From an uncultured Neomegalonema sp. (GTDB lineage: Bacteria; Pseudomonadota; Alphaproteobacteria; Rhodobacterales; Rhodobacteraceae), in the NCBI GenBank assembly GCA_937922185.1, contig CAKZUT010000185.1, positions 1 through 32,489 of the forward strand: a DNA stretch of 32,489 nucleotides, given 5' to 3'. Both the position numbers and the translations under genes were made by a program. The notes under the pieces were generated by a model, which had not been told where the DNA came from, ran no database searches, and worked only from the letters and a program-made list of their open reading frames with translations. How positions within the stretch are numbered: the stretch's first letter is position 1; every line of letters starts with the position of its first letter. Below, one piece after another: positions 16,733-24,698 of the stretch.

Positions 16733-18139
16733 TCACGGTCGCCAGTCGCTGAAGGGCCATTGTGCCACGCGGCTTTCGGCCAGCACGGTGCCTACCTTGC
16801 GCGGGGGTGCGCCCTGTGCCTGACCGTCGATCAGGCGCAGGGCCATCCAGATCGCGAGTGCGGAGAAGATTGCGCCGCCCGCATACTGACCCACCAGCAC
16901 GCCCCGCGCGCCCATCATCTCCGCGCCCAGCCATGCGAAGGGAATCGTGCCCAGCGTATGACGCCCCCAGTTCAGCAGGGCGGCATAGGTCGGGCGCTCC
17001 AGATTGTTGAACGCCGCATTCGTGGTGAACAGGGCCGCATTGAAGAAAAACGCCAGTGACAGCGGGCCGCAGAACAGGAACACCAGATCGCGCGCCGCGC
17101 CGCTCGCACTGAAGATATCCGCGATCTCCTCGCGGAACAGATAGAGCAGCGCGGAGATGACGATCACATAGATCAGCACGAAGACCAGGGCCGTGCGAAA
17201 GGCTTCGCGCACCCGGTCGAACTGTCCGGCCCCGAAATTCTGCCCGATGATCGGGCCAACCGCTCCCGACAGCCCGAAGACGAGACAGAAGGCGAAGGGT
17301 GTCAGCCGTCCGATAACCGCATATCCCGCCACGGCCTGCGTTCCGAAATCGGCGATCATGCGTGTGACGAAGGCAAACCCGACAGGCGTGGCGATATTGG
17401 TCAGGATCGCGGGTCCGGCGATGGCGAACACCGCCTTCGTATCCGCGTGCAGCGAGGTGGGCGAGGGCCGCACCACTCCGTCATGGACGGCGATGATGGG
17501 CCGCCAGGCCACGATGAACAGCGTAATGCGCGCGATCACCGTCGCAATGGCCGCCCCCTCCAGCCCCAGCCCCGCCGTGAAGATCAGCAGTGGATCGAGA
17601 ATCGCATTGATCGCCGCCGCCGACAGCGTGGTGGTCATCGCCCGTCTTGCGTCTCCATGGGCGCGTAGCAAGGCCCCGCCGCCCATTCCGAGCATCAGAA
17701 AGGGTGTCCCGAAAGCGGCGATCCGCAGGAACGAGACGGCATGGGCATGGGCCTCGCCCGTGGCCCCGATAAGGGTCAGCAACGGCCCCGCAAAGGCGAC
17801 CATGACAATCGTGGAGAGGATGCCGACCGCGACGGTGATCGCGCCGATGGACCCGGCCACCCGCCGCGCGCGGGCCTCATCCCCCTCGCCCAGCGCCCTT
17901 GCCGCCAGCGCGCCCATGGCGATGGCCAGACCGATGCTGATGGAGGTGAAGAAGAACAGCAGGGTGCCCGCATATCCCACCGCCGCCGCCAGCGCATCCT
18001 CACCCAGCAACGAGATGAAATAGAGATCGGCCAGATCCACGAGAAAGATCGCCAGCAGCCCGGCCCCGGAACTGAGCGTCATCACGATCGTATGTCGCAG
18101 AATCGATCCTGTGACGAATTTGCCTGTACCGGATGCCAT
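16733..18139 (-). CDS. MATE family multidrug/metabolite exporter
   Basis: An inner membrane protein of 468 residues with about twelve hydrophobic helices arranged as two related halves, the layout of multidrug and toxic compound extrusion (MATE) proteins, which exchange Na+ or H+ for organic cations and metabolites. Typical segments are GSILRHTIVMTLSSGAGLL at the N-terminus, the loop around LGEGDEARARRVAGS after helix 3, and FGLSGAVGPIIGQNFGAGQ in the second half, the counterpart of the first-half motif. The ATG at 18139 has only a weak AGG upstream. The C-terminal tail (about 25 residues) is cytoplasmic and basic. The gene is followed by the tRNA and lies 102 bases downstream of the aldolase gene on the same strand. 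The substrate cannot be predicted. Confidence 0.9.
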   Translation of the reverse strand: MASGTGKFVTGSILRHTIVMTLSSGAGLLAIFLVDLADLYFISLLGEDALAAAVGYAGTLLFFFTSISIGLAIAMGALAARALGEGDEARARRVAGSIGAITVAVGILSTIVMVAFAGPLLTLIGATGEAHAHAVSFLRIAAFGTPFLMLGMGGGALLRAHGDARRAMTTTLSAAAINAILDPLLIFTAGLGLEGAAIATVIARITLFIVAWRPIIAVHDGVVRPSPTSLHADTKAVFAIAGPAILTNIATPVGFAFVTRMIADFGTQAVAGYAVIGRLTPFAFCLVFGLSGAVGPIIGQNFGAGQFDRVREAFRTALVFVLIYVIVISALLYLFREEIADIFSASGAARDLVFLFCGPLSLAFFFNAALFTTNAAFNNLERPTYAALLNWGRHTLGTIPFAWLGAEMMGARGVLVGQYAGGAIFSALAIWMALRLIDGQAQGAPPRKVGTVLAESRVAQWPFSDWRP

Positions 18140-18241
18140 GCGACGGACCTACCACATGGATAGGCAGGGTCCATCGCGAAGTTGAGCGCCTATGGCATCG
18201 CCCCCTCCCGCACCGGATATTTGCCCGGAGCGGGAAAGTTT

Positions 18242-19003
18242 TCAGGTTTTCGCGCGAAAATCCGCCACTGCCTGCCTCGCGCCGTTCAGCATCCAGGCAT
18301 GTTCGGAGGCGAAGAACATCATGTTCACGCCCAACGCCGTCAGGTCATCCAGCGTCCCGGCATTCGGCGCGAATGTCACTGCCGATTTCCCGTTCGCCTT
18401 CGCCGCGTCGCCGACCCGGCCCATGGCGGCGCGTACCTGACTGTCGTTGATATCGGTCTTGCCGTAGCACACCGCCAGATCGGCGGGGCCGACGAAGACC
18501 CCGTCGATCCCTTCCACGGCGGCTATGGCCTCCACGGCCTCGACACCCTCCGGCTCCTCGATCTGGCCCAGCACGACCGTTTCGTCATCCATGGCCAGGA
18601 CATCCGGCATTCCCTTCGTCGCGTATCCGGCCCAGCGGGTCGATCCGGCAAAGCCGCGTCCTCCATGCCCGAACCGCGCTGCCTTCGCCACGGCCTCGGC
18701 CTTCTCGACCGAATAACAATGCGGGATCACCACCCCCGTCGCCCCGCTGTCCAGAGCCATGAGAATCTGCGCGGGGCTGCCCTCGGGCAGGCGCACGAGG
18801 CACGGAAAGTCCAGCGCCCGCGCCATGGCCAGACACGCATCCATCCGGCCCCGGTCAAAGGGGGCGTGCTCGCCGTCGAGGCACACGAAATCCAGCCCCG
18901 ATACCGACAGGATTTCGATCAGCTCATAGGCGGGTGTCTTCACGAAGGTACCGCATAGCGGCTCACGCCGCAGCACCCGTGCCCGGAATCCGTTCTCTTT
19001 CAT
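18242..19003 (-). CDS. HpcH/HpaI family (2-keto-3-deoxy acid) aldolase
   Basis: A 253-residue class II pyruvate aldolase of the HpcH/HpaI family. These cleave 4-hydroxy-2-oxo acids, or 2-keto-3-deoxy sugar acids, to pyruvate and an aldehyde, using a divalent metal. Visible are LDGEHAPFDRG with the catalytic His (about residue 41), the phosphate/substrate loop around RLPEGSPAQILMALDSGATG, metal ligand Glu in GQIEEPEGVEAVEAI and metal ligand Asp in GVFVGPADLA. The start at 19003 fits the family (KENGFRARVLRREPLCGTF) and follows GAAAGAGA. The neighbouring otnK/otnC suggests sugar-acid breakdown, but the exact substrate is not given by the sequence. Confidence 0.88.
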   Translation of the reverse strand: MKENGFRARVLRREPLCGTFVKTPAYELIEILSVSGLDFVCLDGEHAPFDRGRMDACLAMARALDFPCLVRLPEGSPAQILMALDSGATGVVIPHCYSVEKAEAVAKAARFGHGGRGFAGSTRWAGYATKGMPDVLAMDDETVVLGQIEEPEGVEAVEAIAAVEGIDGVFVGPADLAVCYGKTDINDSQVRAAMGRVGDAAKANGKSAVTFAPNAGTLDDLTALGVNMMFFASEHAWMLNGARQAVADFRAKT

Positions 19004-19020
19004 GGTCTCTTTCCCGCTCC

Positions 19021-19034
19021 GCGCCCGAGGGCGC
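19021..19034. promoter_or_regulatory. Short perfect inverted repeat in the aldolase leader
   Basis: GCGCCC-GA-GGGCGC forms a perfect 6-bp inverted repeat in the divergent region between the aldolase and the permease, 17 bases before the aldolase start codon. It could be a hairpin in the mRNA leader or a small operator. Only the symmetry supports it. Confidence 0.25.
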
Positions 19035-19223
19035 TCCTGTTGATGGTCATGGTGCCGTCCGGTCCTCTGGCCTGTTGCCACAGGGCGATACCGTCTTCAC
19101 GGATCGGTTCGGCGGTGGCTATTCGGCTCAAGGGGGCATTCCCGTGCTGGACAGCGAGGCATATCGGGGGTCACGATACAGGACGAAGCGAGTCGCGCAA
19201 GCCGCGCGCACCGAGGGGGGCCG

Positions 19224-20624
19224 ATGACGGCGGCGGCGCATCCACCAGCGATACAGGCAACGCGCGACCGGCTGCTTGCCTGCGCCATTCTCGCGCTCAT
19301 GGCCTTCGAGCTGGCATGGCTGGCCCTCGGATGGTGGCCTTTCCGCATCGCCGCCTTCGGGGCCATGCTGTCGGTCGTCCCCTTGTCGGCTCATCGTCTG
19401 GGCCTGCGCGAGGCGTATCTGCTCACCCTCTGCGCCACGCTGACCGCCTGCATCATCTGGCTGCATCCCGATCCGGTCACGGCGGCCTACACGGCGTTGG
19501 AACAGGCCGCGTTTCTCATGGCCTTCATTCTGCTGATCGGTCTGATCCAGCAGGCGGCGATGACCAGCGACGCCATTCGCGAATGCGGCACCTATCTCAC
19601 GCGGCAACCCCCCGGACGCCGCTATCTCGCCGTCTTCGGCGGTACGCATATGATGGCCCATCTGTTCAATCTGGGTGTGGTCAGCCTTCTGGCCCCCCTC
19701 ATCAAGCGTGGCACCGAGGGCGTTGATCCGCTCAATCCCCTGCGCGAGCATCGTCAGATCAACGCGATGCTGCGCGGTTTTTCGTGGAGCGTCATCTGGT
19801 CGCCCACGGCGGTCGCGCCCCTCGTTCTTTCCACCCTGTTGCCCGAAGCCCAGCGCGGCCCGTGGATCGGTGCGGGGATGGTCATCGCCTTTATCGTCAT
19901 GCTGGCAGGCTGGCTGGAGGACCGCTGGGAGTGGCGTCGCTACAAGCCCCGCCCCGGACAGACGGCCCCGCCTTTCCCCGCCCGCGCCTATCGCGATTTC
20001 GCCGCCGTCTGCCTCGCGCTGGTGGCCCTGACTATCGGGGCGATGGTGCTGTTCGACGGCTCCGTCGTCTTCGGCCTGATGGTCGCCTCGCCGATCATTC
20101 TCATCGGCTGGCTCATGATTCAGAAGCGGGGCGCATGGCCACCCGTGAAAGCACGGCTTGGTGAGATCGCACTTGGGCATCTTCCTGCCGCCGCACCCCT
20201 GGCCGTGACGCTCGCCTGTTCGGGCTATGTGGGGCGCGCGGCGGCGGCTCTGATCCCCGCTGCCGAGTGGGCCGAGGCACTGGGGCTGGAGGCATGGCCC
20301 GGCTGGCTGTTCCTCCTGTCGCTGTCGGTCGGTGTGGCGGTGCTCAGCCAGTTCGCGCTCAGCCCTATCATGATGGCGGTGTTCTTCGGCAGCCTGATCG
20401 CTGCCGTTCCCGCCTTGCCCGCCGATATCACATGGGCGGCGCTGGCGATTTCCTGCGGCTGGGCGCTTTCGATGACCGCCTCGCCCTTCGCCACCGTCGT
20501 GCTGCTGATCGCGCAGGCCACCGACCATACGGGCCGCGAACTGACCTGGCAGTGGAACGGACGGTTCAGCCTTCTGACGGTCGTGATCCTCGCCGTGGCC
20601 TTCTATCTTCTGGCGGGTCATTGA
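19224..20624 (+). CDS. Polytopic membrane protein, probable permease of unassigned family
   Basis: A 466-residue protein with roughly ten to twelve hydrophobic segments, so an inner membrane transporter is likely. Conserved-looking polar motifs inside membrane regions are HMMAHLFNLGVVSLLAP (about 145-161), FSWSVIWSPTAVAPL (about 186-200) and SCGWALSMTASPFATVVLL near residue 420. Paired helix-break motifs of the kind WSPT and SMTASPF are reminiscent of the ion transporter superfamily (ArsB/NhaD/dicarboxylate types), and I offer that only as a suggestion. The ATG at 19224 follows GAGGGGG. The gene is divergent from the aldolase and followed 37 bases later by a marC-type gene. The substrate is unknown; an organic acid would suit the neighbourhood. 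Confidence 0.7.
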   Translation: MTAAAHPPAIQATRDRLLACAILALMAFELAWLALGWWPFRIAAFGAMLSVVPLSAHRLGLREAYLLTLCATLTACIIWLHPDPVTAAYTALEQAAFLMAFILLIGLIQQAAMTSDAIRECGTYLTRQPPGRRYLAVFGGTHMMAHLFNLGVVSLLAPLIKRGTEGVDPLNPLREHRQINAMLRGFSWSVIWSPTAVAPLVLSTLLPEAQRGPWIGAGMVIAFIVMLAGWLEDRWEWRRYKPRPGQTAPPFPARAYRDFAAVCLALVALTIGAMVLFDGSVVFGLMVASPIILIGWLMIQKRGAWPPVKARLGEIALGHLPAAAPLAVTLACSGYVGRAAAALIPAAEWAEALGLEAWPGWLFLLSLSVGVAVLSQFALSPIMMAVFFGSLIAAVPALPADITWAALAISCGWALSMTASPFATVVLLIAQATDHTGRELTWQWNGRFSLLTVVILAVAFYLLAGH

Positions 20625-20661
20625 GGCTGTCAAACGCCGCCGATCCGGTCTAGAGGGGGCC

Positions 20662-21300
20662 ATGCTCGACAGTACCATCATCGCCTTCGCGACCTTCTTC
20701 GCGACCATCGGCCCCCCCGATGTCGCCATTGTTTTTGCGGCGCTTACCCTCAAGAACACACCGCGTCAGCGATTGGTCCTCGCGACGAAGGCGGTGCTGG
20801 TCGGCGGGGGTATCCTCCTGTTCTTCGCTTTTCTCGGCAAACCGCTGCTGACCTATCTCGGTATCTCGCTGGCGGCGATGCGGACGGCGGGGGGGATTCT
20901 CCTGCTGCTCATCGCCATCGACATGGTTTTCGCGCGCGGCTCCGGCGCGACCTCCACGACCGAGGAGGAGGAGACCGAGACCGCCGCCCGCGACGATATC
21001 TCTGTCTTTCCGCTGGCCACACCCCTTATCGCCGGACCGGGGGCTATCGGAGCCGCTATCCTGCTCATGGCGCAGGCACAGGGTGATCCGCAGGGCATTG
21101 CCGCCGTGATCGGTGCGCTTCTTGCGGTTCTTCTGCTGGTGTTCCTGCTGATGATCGCCGCCTCACAGGTGCAGCGCGTTCTCGGCGTGACCGGGGTGCA
21201 TGTCGTCACGAGGGTCATGGGCATTCTTCTGGCCGCTCTCGCCGTGCAGTTCCTGTTCGACGGCATCATCGAAAGCGGCGTCTTTTCGTCCAGCGCATGA
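20662..21300 (+). CDS. MarC family integral membrane protein
   Basis: A 212-residue inner membrane protein with six predicted helices, matching the MarC/YchE/YhgN family, whose role is still unclear despite the name. The family's FATIGPPDVAIVFAAL near residue 14, FFAFLGKPLLTYLGIS, FPLATPLIAGPGAI (about 117-130) and the closing GVTGVHVVTRVMGILLAALAVQF are all recognisable. The central loop is unusually acidic and Thr-rich (TSTTEEEETETAARDD), which is common in the family. GAGGGGG precedes the ATG. Its stop overlaps the start of the TauE/SafE gene (ATGA), so both are made together. Confidence 0.9.
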   Translation: MLDSTIIAFATFFATIGPPDVAIVFAALTLKNTPRQRLVLATKAVLVGGGILLFFAFLGKPLLTYLGISLAAMRTAGGILLLLIAIDMVFARGSGATSTTEEEETETAARDDISVFPLATPLIAGPGAIGAAILLMAQAQGDPQGIAAVIGALLAVLLLVFLLMIAASQVQRVLGVTGVHVVTRVMGILLAALAVQFLFDGIIESGVFSSSA

Positions 21301-22040
21301 GCCTTGATTTTATCATCCTCCTCGCCCTCGGGGCCATTGCGGGCGGGTTCATCAATGGACTGGCGGGCTTTGGCACCGCGCTGTTCGCCCTCGGCTTCTG
21401 GCTCCAGATCATGCAGCCGGTGCAGGCCGTCCTCGTCGTCCTCGTCATGTCGGTCCTGAGCGGTATTCAGGGCGCGATCCTGGTGCGGAAATCTATCCGT
21501 TGGCCCCGGCTGGGGCGTTTTCTGCTACCCGCGATCATCGGTATTCCCATCGGTACGGCGCTGGTCGTCTGGATCGACCCGACCCTGCTCAAGCTCGTGA
21601 TCGCCGCCTTCCTGATCCTTTACGGGCTGTTCTTCGCCTTCCGCAGGGAATTGCCGGCCATGACCCGACCCACGCCTGTCATCGACGGCACCATCGGGTT
21701 TGCGGGGGGCGTTCTCGGGGGGCTTGCGGGGTTGTCCGGGGCTTTGCCGACGATGTGGTGTGCCATGCGGCCATGGCCGAAGGCCGAACAGCGCGCGGTT
21801 CTGCAACCCTATAATCTCGCCGTCCAGACCATCGCGATCCTCGTCTTTCTGGTGCAGGGCGCATTCGACCGCGAGACGCTGGTGATCCTCGCCGTCGCCA
21901 CCCCGTTCACCTTCGCGGCGGCGCAGGTCGGACTCCATGTCTTCAAGCGGATGGGTGACGCGCAGTTCCGCCGCCTGCTCATCGTGCTGATGCTGGCCTC
22001 CGGCCTGATCCTCATGGCACGGGAACTGATCTTCAGATAA
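21297..22040 (+). CDS. TauE/SafE family (DUF81) membrane permease
   Basis: A 247-residue protein with about eight hydrophobic helices of the TauE/SafE family, inner membrane proteins linked to export or uptake of sulfonates, sulfoacetate and related anions. The family signature is present twice: GAIAGGFINGLAGFGTALFALGF after helix 1 and TIGFAGGVLGGLAGLSGALPTMWC after mid-protein. It is coupled to the upstream MarC gene by ATGA. The 3' end overlaps the end of the convergent hydro-lyase beta subunit gene by 8 bases, leaving no room for a terminator. The substrate is unknown. Confidence 0.9.
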   Translation: MSLDFIILLALGAIAGGFINGLAGFGTALFALGFWLQIMQPVQAVLVVLVMSVLSGIQGAILVRKSIRWPRLGRFLLPAIIGIPIGTALVVWIDPTLLKLVIAAFLILYGLFFAFRRELPAMTRPTPVIDGTIGFAGGVLGGLAGLSGALPTMWCAMRPWPKAEQRAVLQPYNLAVQTIAILVFLVQGAFDRETLVILAVATPFTFAAAQVGLHVFKRMGDAQFRRLLIVLMLASGLILMARELIFR

Positions 22041-22701
22041 CCTCGTCCGTCCGGTCATCCGTTTCGCCATAGCGTTTCAGCACAGCGGGGCGCGTCCCCT
22101 CATAGGCGGCGGCCAGCCCCGGCGCGATCTTGGCGTTCTCCCGCTCGAACAGGCAGTTCCCGTCCAGATCACTCGCCACGATGAACGGTCCCATGCCGGA
22201 GCATTCCAGCACCCACATCGCCTGTGCCAGACCCAGTTCCTCGTTCCAGTGGACCGCCTTCACCGCCTGCACTCCACGCCCCAGCAGCGCCCCGGTGCCG
22301 TACCCCACGGTTGTCAGATAGATCGCCCCGTTCGGCACGAAATCGCGCTTGTAATCGGCGGAGGACATCCCCCCCTTGCCGATGATGAGCTTCGCGCCCG
22401 AGCGTTCCATCCACGGTCCGATCCACTTGGCGAAGCGGAACGAGGCCGTCGCCGTCACCGCCCCCAGCGTGAAACTGCCATCCCCGTTGATCGTCGCGGC
22501 GGGCGAGCAATGGAAGTTAGCGGCGCTCTCGGCAGGCAGTTCCATGGGGATATTCGCGTTCTTCTCCAGCGCCCGCATATAGACGCCTTCGCGCGCGGTA
22601 TAGATCGTGCCGTCGAGATAGACGACATCGCCGAGGCGCAATTCGGCGAGAGCCTCCGGGGTCGGCGTCGTGGACAACGCGATCTTCCGGGGGGCGCTCA
22701 T
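22033..22701 (-). CDS. Fumarase/tartrate dehydratase-type hydro-lyase, beta subunit
   Basis: The C-terminal (beta) half of a class I, iron-sulfur-dependent hydro-lyase, as a separate 222-residue subunit. Family features include LRLGDVVYLDGTIYTAREG near residues 21-39, HCSPAATIN, the swivelling-domain motif IIGKGGMSSADY and AIYLTTVGYGTGALLG. In two-subunit enzymes of this kind the beta chain supplies substrate-binding residues to the 4Fe-4S cluster held by the alpha chain. The substrate could be fumarate/malate, L-tartrate or mesaconate, and sequence inspection alone does not decide. The ribosome binding site is weak (GGGT). Its start overlaps the stop of a 33-codon frame (ATGA), so translation is probably coupled. 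Confidence 0.88.
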   Translation of the reverse strand: MSAPRKIALSTTPTPEALAELRLGDVVYLDGTIYTAREGVYMRALEKNANIPMELPAESAANFHCSPAATINGDGSFTLGAVTATASFRFAKWIGPWMERSGAKLIIGKGGMSSADYKRDFVPNGAIYLTTVGYGTGALLGRGVQAVKAVHWNEELGLAQAMWVLECSGMGPFIVASDLDGNCLFERENAKIAPGLAAAYEGTRPAVLKRYGETDDRTDEVI

Positions 22702-22799
22702 CGGATGACCCGATCAGGCTGTGCAGGATCTCGGAAAACCTGCGGCAGTCGATTGACATCGTTACCCCGTTTGATCGCTGCTCTGATAGCCTCGTTCAT
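22698..22799 (-). CDS. Candidate 33-residue microprotein encoded between the hydro-lyase subunits
   Basis: A short frame begins with ATG at 22799, inside the alpha-subunit stop (ATGA), and ends with TGA at 22700-22698, inside the beta-subunit start (ATGA). GGGAGG lies 7 bases before its ATG, stronger than the site in front of the beta subunit. The product starts MNEAIRAAIKRG, continues NDVNRLPQVFRDP and ends QPDRVIR. It is basic, hydrophilic, probably helical at the N-terminus, and has no membrane segment or cysteine. Double coupling and a strong ribosome binding site suggest it is translated; it may simply carry ribosomes from the alpha to the beta cistron, or be a small subunit or assembly factor. 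I know of no named family for it. The alternative is a translated leader of no protein function. Confidence 0.6.
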   Translation of the reverse strand: MNEAIRAAIKRGNDVNRLPQVFRDPAQPDRVIR

Positions 22800-23758
22800 T
22801 CCGCCGCCTCCCGGTGCCCGTTGTTCCATCCTACCGTCTCGCGCCGCTGATAGGGTGTGAACCATTCGGGATCAGTGCGATATTCGACCTGCCCGTCCGC
22901 CCGGATTCGCGCCACGGCCCGGCGGGAGGACAGGCAGAAGGCATGAACGCTCATCTGCATCCCGCCGGTATGGCAATATCCCACTTCGATATGGCAATCG
23001 ATCACCATGGATTTCCCCACGAAGCCCATGGCGCCCATGCCGATTGAATTGCCCAGTTCCCGGAATTCCTCTTCCAGCTTCGCGATTTCCGGGTCCGGGT
23101 TGCGGTCGCCGACGGTTCGCAGACAGGCCGCGCGCTTGCCCAGCACCATGCAGGTATCCTTCGAGCCGCCCAGCCCGATTCCGATGATCGCGGGCTGACA
23201 GGCCAGTCCCCGCTTGCCGAAGGCTACGAGACTGTCGAGAAAGAACCGCCTGATTCCCTCGATTCCGTCCGAGGGAAACAGCATCCGGTAATCCGTACCG
23301 AACAACCCTCCCTTGTGAACGGTGGTCAGGTCGATCCATTGTCCCGGTTCCGGCTCGAACCCGTATTCGATCTCCGGCGCGCCGATCCCGACATTATTGT
23401 CATGATCCGTGCGCCAGAGCGGATGCACCCGGTTCGGACGCAGGGGCACCCCGTTCGTCGCGTTTGCCGTGGCCTGCCGCAGCGCCTGCTCCAGCGCCAC
23501 AGGTCCGCCTTCCACGACCGCCTCGTTTCCCATCTTCACATACCAGCGCGGGCACCCGGTATCGCCGCACATCGCGCGCCGATCCTCCTTCGCCGCCTCG
23601 TAATTCTCCAGCATCGCCTGCAACACGAAGGATGACAGATCGCCATCCTCCACGGCGGCGGTCGCCCGCAGCCCGTCGAGATAATCCTGTGGAATTTCGA
23701 TAGCGGCCTTGTCCATCAGCGTCTCTGCCGTGGACTGGATCAGGTCGATGGAAATCAT
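22796..23758 (-). CDS. Fumarase/tartrate dehydratase-type hydro-lyase, alpha subunit
   Basis: The N-terminal (alpha) part of a class I fumarate hydratase-like enzyme, 320 residues, carrying the oxygen-sensitive 4Fe-4S cluster. Three candidate cluster cysteines are present at family positions: MCGDTGCPRW (about 64), GSKDTCMVLG (about 200) and GYCHTGGMQM (about 260). HPLWRTDHDNNVG and NSIGMGAMGFVG are further family motifs. GGGAG precedes the ATG at 23758. Together with the beta subunit it reversibly hydrates or dehydrates a C4 dicarboxylate, for example fumarate/malate or L-tartrate to oxaloacetate. The two chains are separate, as in E. coli TtdA/TtdB. Co-location with sugar-acid genes makes tartrate possible, but a fumarase role is equally open. 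Confidence 0.9.
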   Translation of the reverse strand: MISIDLIQSTAETLMDKAAIEIPQDYLDGLRATAAVEDGDLSSFVLQAMLENYEAAKEDRRAMCGDTGCPRWYVKMGNEAVVEGGPVALEQALRQATANATNGVPLRPNRVHPLWRTDHDNNVGIGAPEIEYGFEPEPGQWIDLTTVHKGGLFGTDYRMLFPSDGIEGIRRFFLDSLVAFGKRGLACQPAIIGIGLGGSKDTCMVLGKRAACLRTVGDRNPDPEIAKLEEEFRELGNSIGMGAMGFVGKSMVIDCHIEVGYCHTGGMQMSVHAFCLSSRRAVARIRADGQVEYRTDPEWFTPYQRRETVGWNNGHREAAE

Positions 23759-23857
23759 GGGGTCTCCCGGATATCGTCATTCAGTGACGGCAGGTCGAGC
23801 CTGTCATCATGGACGGAACCCCGTCAATCGCTTCGATCATCCCGTCTTTCGTGGCCC

Positions 23858-23876
23858 CCGGATCGCGACGATCCGG
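23858..23876. promoter_or_regulatory. Perfect 19-base inverted repeat in a divergent promoter region
   Basis: CCGGATCG-CGA-CGATCCGG has perfect 8-base arms around a 3-base centre. It lies between the divergent hydro-lyase alpha subunit gene and the amino acid ABC ATPase gene, 59 bases before the ATPase start codon. Position and symmetry fit an operator for a dimeric regulator; a simple hairpin is the alternative. Confidence 0.45.
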
Positions 23877-23934
23877 CGTGTTGCATCGGGGCAGGCTCCA
23901 TGTAGAAGTCTCCCTTCAGGACGGGGAGTGCGCC

Positions 23935-24687
23935 ATGAACGCCGAACAGACCGAAGCGGCCATATCGGTTCGCAACGTCAGCAAGTATTTCGGCGATTTT
24001 CGCGCCCTCTACGACGTCTCTCTCGATGTGAATCCGGGGGAGCGTGTTGTCGTCTGCGGGCCGTCGGGATCGGGGAAATCCACGCTCATCCGCTGCGTCA
24101 ACCGGTTGGAAAAGCACGAGAGCGGTACAATCCTCGTGGACGGCCTCGAACTCGATGACAGCCGCCGCAGCCTTGATGCCATCCGGGCCAGGGTCGGCAT
24201 GGTCTTTCAGCAGTTCAACCTGTTCCCCCATCTCACGGTCCTGGAAAACCTCACCCTCGGCCCCCTGCGCGCGCGCCGCAAATCGCCGGAGGAAGCCCGT
24301 GAACTCGCCATGCGCTACCTGACGCGCGTTCGCATTCCCGAGCAGGCCGACAAATATCCGCGCCAGCTTTCAGGCGGTCAGCAACAGCGTGTCGCCATTG
24401 CCCGTTCGCTCTGCATGGAACCGCAGATCATGCTCTTCGACGAACCGACCTCCGCCCTCGATCCCGAGATGATAAGCGAGGTGCTGGAGGTAATGACCGA
24501 ACTGGCGGGCAGTGGCATGACCATGGTGTGCGTGACCCATGAAATGGGCTTTGCACGGGGGGTCGCCGATACCATGGTCTTCATGGATCATGGCGAGATT
24601 GTCGAGACGGCTCCGCCCGAAGACTTCTTCGCCGCCCCGAAGACCGAACGCTGCCGCGATTTTCTCCGCAAGATTTTGCACCATTGA
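23935..24687 (+). CDS. Polar amino acid ABC transporter, ATP-binding protein (GlnQ/HisP type)
   Basis: A 250-residue cytoplasmic ATPase of the polar amino acid uptake subfamily, energising import with a membrane permease. Walker [10 protein letters not shown] is at residues 42-50, the Q-loop at [12 protein letters not shown] (91-102), the signature LSGGQQQR at 145-152, Walker B and the catalytic Glu in [10 protein letters not shown] at 167-176, and the switch His in CVTHEMGFA. The [10 protein letters not shown] sequence is diagnostic of the amino acid branch. The ATG at 23935 was chosen over an upstream in-frame start because GGGGAG sits 6 bases before it. It is followed by a single permease gene 11 bases later. 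The substrate is unknown. Confidence 0.92.
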   Translation: MNAEQTEAAISVRNVSKYFGDFRALYDVSLDVNPGERVVVCGPSGSGKSTLIRCVNRLEKHESGTILVDGLELDDSRRSLDAIRARVGMVFQQFNLFPHLTVLENLTLGPLRARRKSPEEARELAMRYLTRVRIPEQADKYPRQLSGGQQQRVAIARSLCMEPQIMLFDEPTSALDPEMISEVLEVMTELAGSGMTMVCVTHEMGFARGVADTMVFMDHGEIVETAPPEDFFAAPKTERCRDFLRKILHH

Positions 24688-24698
24688 GCGGAGTGATC

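Noticed and set aside
19128-20759. 543-residue antisense frame opposite the unassigned permease
   Set aside because: Its composition is Gln/Arg/Gly-rich, with no domain. The plus-strand frame has coherent membrane helices and a good ribosome binding site.
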